DNA of 64,000 nucleotides from Rhyzopertha dominica. Taxonomy: Eukaryota; Arthropoda; Insecta; Coleoptera; Bostrichidae. How positions within the stretch are numbered: position 1 is the first letter of the stretch; each line of letters starts with the position of its first letter. A program made the translations under genes and the position numbers. This document shows positions 61,070 to 64,000 of this stretch, one piece after another. The notes under the pieces are model-generated. The model had not been told where the DNA came from and searched no databases. It saw only the letters and a program-made list of their open reading frames with translations. The stretch spans positions 27,832,942 through 27,896,941 of the forward strand of contig QCXZ01000001.1 in assembly GCA_025024175.1 (NCBI GenBank), read 5' to 3'.

Positions 61070-61632
61070 GGTTTGAAAAAACAAATTGCGAAATGAATTC
61101 TAAAATGCTTGAACCCGGATCAAAAGCGCGTGCTGAAATTTTGTCTTCAAACTGCATTCAATTTAAAGACAATTCGATGTTTCTGAACAGAGTATTCACC
61201 ATGGATAAAACCTGGGTACATTTCTATAATCCTGAGATAAAACAGTAGTCAGCGGAATAGAATTGGTTCTCCAAGATCAAAAAAGTTGAAAAGGTTCTTG
61301 CTTCAGTTTTTTTTTGGCCAGACGTAGGGTTATCTTCGTTGATAATCTTGAGAAGGGACAACAAGGAAAATATTATTCACAATTGTTAACGAATATTGCG
61401 AGAAAAGATTTAGGAAAAAATATACGAATTGTCACCAAACAAATTTTGTATTTGTAAGACAATGTCATGCGTTGAAATAAACAAAATCTGTAATTTGGGG
61501 TTCGAACTACCTCCATATTCAATTGACTTGGCTACATCTGACTATTATCTATTGGCTGTTCTATTTTCGAACAAACAAGTTATGGAAGATGTAGAAAGCT
61601 GGATAGCTGACCGGGAAGAAGAATTTTTTTGA
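61070..61632 (+). pseudogene. Mariner-type transposase remnant, C-terminal two thirds
   Basis: The plus-strand frames give CLNPDQKRVLKFCLQTAF, an altered DETW region (TMDKTWVHFYNPE), and finally LGFELPPYSIDLATSDYYL and MEDVESWIADREEEFF, matching the order of mariner transposases (YSPDLAPSDYFLF, then the acidic C-terminus). Several stops and frameshifts. The foldback lies directly upstream. Confidence 0.75.
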
Positions 61633-63190
61633 ATGACTTATAGGTACTGGGAGGATTATGACGAGCAGTAAAGAAGTTTCATTAAAGAATTTTAAGCATT
61701 TCGGTATTAGATTAACAAGATATCAATACCCCCACCTTCACATTTACCATTACCAGTTATTAACTGTTTAAAAATCCTTTAAGACAAACAACATCCCTCC
61801 AAAATTAGTTATCCAATCAGAATTTCCATATTTAACAGTCAGCAGAATATCTTCGCCGCGAATCCAGCTTTGCCGGGCAGGCGAGCGAGAAATTGCTAAA
61901 AAATCGCAACAAGCGGCGGCCCAATTTTTCCGTGTGTCGCCAGTGAGCGAGCAGCACATGTTCATTTACATCCGGTACATGGCGTGACCCGGCGTTCATT
62001 TGCAATTAAAAAGGCCGACTCTTTGAAACGAAGCTCTTCCGTGGTAGGGATGCGAAATTAAACCGCAAAAATGCATTACAGGCCGAATAATATACGCGCC
62101 AGGAAAAAAACTCGATTTATCACAGGGAATGTGATTTTAAAGCGCCAACGGCTGGCGCCGATGCCAGACATGCATATCCCTGTTGGAACAAGCGAAAAAT
62201 GGCAGTAGATATATGTATACATATATTAGCCCGCGGTACATTAGCCCATTTTCGAACGGCGCGTGATATAACGTGAGATTAGCGAAAATTCTATGTTTGA
62301 TAATCGCAGCACTGTATTCGATTCGGACTACGAAACTATACATTCCACTTCCGTATTTGTCGATATTATTGCTTGCCGATATTAATTCTTTGCGAACCAT
62401 AACACATTTTTTGTGTAGCTTAATTCATTGGTTCACAAAGTAGACCTTGGCAAGATTACGTTTGTCAAATATTCAATCAAGACGTAGTGTCGATTTCATG
62501 CGTTGTAGCGTTATTTCTTTCTCACCTGCAAACAAAAGTAAAAAAGAAAATTTGTTATAACGATTCGTTTCCGTATTTAGTGAAGTTCTTTTCCTCCACA
62601 TTTCAGGAGTAATGGTTAATTAATTATGTAGAAAGAGGGCGCGATGTATTGAACCATAAACTCAAGCCTTCTATGAAGATGATTTCCGTTCGGTTCGCTA
62701 GTAACCTATCAGCGCGCAGCGTTACACTTAGCTGGTTCGCTACAATTTTGGCGCCCAACATACAGCTTTCCTCTTCTACGTAACAAGAGGAGAATTTCGT
62801 TTTTGTTACAGTTCGTCAGAGCAGTTTGGGCCTGGTAAAGACAGCATGGCATAGAACTGGTTTTACCTATAAATTAAAGCCAACGGTGTGATGTAATTGA
62901 GAAGTTAGAAAGCGATGTGATATATCCCAATGGAAACTACATCCTCTAGCAGGAAGCGACCTGATATATCAAGTTGGCATGCATCTACATACGTCTATCA
63001 TTCTATCATACGTCAACTTGACAGTTGATCCCCACAGCGCTTGTTGCTTATCACTATTGGCTTTGGTGTATGGGGAGCGTGCAAGTTGAATAGTGGCGCG
63101 ACCGGTGTTGAAATAACGCAGGATTGAGGTATACCACGAATTTCCTTGGTTTACTTTTGCTTCCATATTGTGAGGGAAGTGTGTAATACG
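61633..63190. other. Composition island 61830-62300 and no recognised gene
   Basis: GC-richer patches (GCCGGGCAGGCGAGCGAG, GCGCCAACGGCTGGCGCCG) alternate with homopolymers. No exon or element signature was found. A partial copy of the 60.5-kb repeat lies at 62815-62880 (GACAGCATGGCATAGAACTG). Confidence 0.4.
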
Positions 63191-63212
63191 TTGAAAAATG
63201 CCTAAACCTCAA

Positions 63213-63269
63213 AGTTCTCAGTATTATTACAGTCCACAACACATGTGGACTGTAATAATACTGAGAACT
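63213..63269. repeat. Perfect inverted repeat, 26-bp arms, 5-bp loop
   Basis: The left arm 63213-63238 (AGTTCTCAGTATTATTACAG then TCCACA) is exactly complementary to 63244-63269, with loop ACACA. A plus-strand frame through the right arm reads DCNNTENSCGSKNIRFYRFR, which faintly resembles the start of a THAP zinc finger. Confidence 0.9.
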
Positions 63270-63786
63270 CATGTGGCAGCAAAAACATACGCTTTTATCG
63301 ATTTCGTGGGAAGCTGAACGAAAACAACATTGTGTTATGTGTTCTGCAGTATATAGGTATACCTAGTACAAAACGACTTGAGCACTTGACCCGCGAGAGA
63401 TGGCTGCCCAGAAGAATAAATTGTAGAATGGGGAGTTCGTCTGTTGGCTACAGTTTAAAAAAACATTGTCACTTTCGCTTACCTTATTTCAGTTATCCCA
63501 GTCTCCGCCCATTTCTTATCATCGTTGAAAAATCCTATTTCATACAATGGCTTTACCTTCTAGGAATTTCGGAATAGATCCCAACCCTGCGTCTAATTAN
63601 TACCTAAGCATATGCAGCATGAATAACANTATGTTTTCAGGATAGTTTAGCGCTCGTTCGGTATTACGCTATAGTTCTCGCGTGTTTTAAGTTGTTTTGT
63701 ACCAGCTTATAGATACCCATTCATATTTGCAGTTGCTTGACTAACAATGAATGCCATAAAATGAAGATGGAAGACTAAATTTGTAA

Positions 63787-63968
63787 TAATTATTAGTAGT
63801 CACTATATTGAGTAGCTTGTAAACAAGCTGCTTTTTGTTTGTGCTTTGTTTCACACTACCTATTTATCGAATAATTCGACGATTAAGAAAGGTTTCTTGA
63901 AAATGATAAATAGTCGTGTGAAACAAAGTACAAACAAAAACCAGTTTGTTTGTAAGCTATTCAATATG
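63787..63968. repeat. Inverted repeat near the window end
   Basis: TAGCTTGTAAACAAGCTG...TTTGTGCTTTGTTTCACAC and GTGTGAAACAAAGTACAAAC...TTTGTAAGCTATTC form arms of about 75 bp with mismatches around a loop of about 30 bp. Noncoding; resembles a MITE. Confidence 0.72.
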
Positions 63969-64000
63969 ATAATTTCGACATATTTCACAAACACTGCGCC

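Noticed and set aside
62520..62560. Strong minus-strand acceptor-like tract ending TTTGTTTGCAG
   Set aside because: The following sequence meets stops quickly, has no good donor and shows no lectin-like residues, so an exon cannot be supported.

Overview
This looks like AT-rich insect nuclear DNA: spliced exons separated by introns over 10 kb, insect-type transposable elements (mariner/Tc1, hAT, BEL/Pao, Ty3/gypsy-like, Penelope-like, LINE), and scattered single ambiguous bases as in a draft assembly. The insect order cannot be fixed from the sequence. No bacterial operons, rRNA genes or CRISPR arrays are visible.

Host gene. Three minus-strand exons can be read at 24573-24687, 10897-11054 and 229-377. 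Splice sites and reading phases agree exactly (phase 2, then phase 1, then phase 0 at the last donor). Together they encode the second half of a C-type lectin-like domain (WIGL motif, then three conserved cysteines ending in FICELP) and a cysteine-containing stretch after it. The first part of the domain lies further upstream (above 24.7 kb or beyond the window) and the 3' exons lie below position 1. The gene's introns here are 13.5 kb and 10.5 kb and are full of mobile DNA.

Layout. 0-11 kb: last visible exon, an intron holding a 2.56-kb mariner-like element with about 0.5-kb terminal inverted repeats (5590-8146), then the second lectin exon. 11-24.6 kb: large intron with an inverted pair of tRNA-Thr-like sequences (11.4-11.6 kb), a Tc1/mariner remnant (13.2 kb), a 2.6-kb long-inverted-repeat element (14.8-17.4 kb) and a second foldback (22.2-23.7 kb). 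24.7-39 kb: gypsy RT scrap, a 3.3-kb non-autonomous hAT-like element (27.4-30.7 kb), a 1.04-kb hAT-like element with perfect 8-bp duplication (32.4-33.4 kb) and a 2.4-kb inverted-repeat element with TA duplications (36.4-38.8 kb). 39.5-46 kb: an internally deleted LTR retrotransposon with near-identical 125-bp LTR segments, followed by two LINE remnants and a mariner remnant. 49-55 kb: Penelope-like and LINE remnants, then a 3'-truncated BEL/Pao element whose 5' LTR abuts a second, inverted copy of the 32.4-kb hAT family. 55-64 kb: mariner remnants, a 614-bp hAT MITE, a foldback repeat with a 13-bp flanking duplication, and a perfect 26-bp-arm palindrome.

Several islands of more balanced base composition (17.6, 19.2, 27.0, 46.4, 51.3, 62.0 kb) carry neither recognisable exons nor transposon signatures and could be conserved noncoding DNA. 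No operational multi-gene system is evident. The strongest unlisted signal is the spliced lectin gene and the nested history of the repeats around it.
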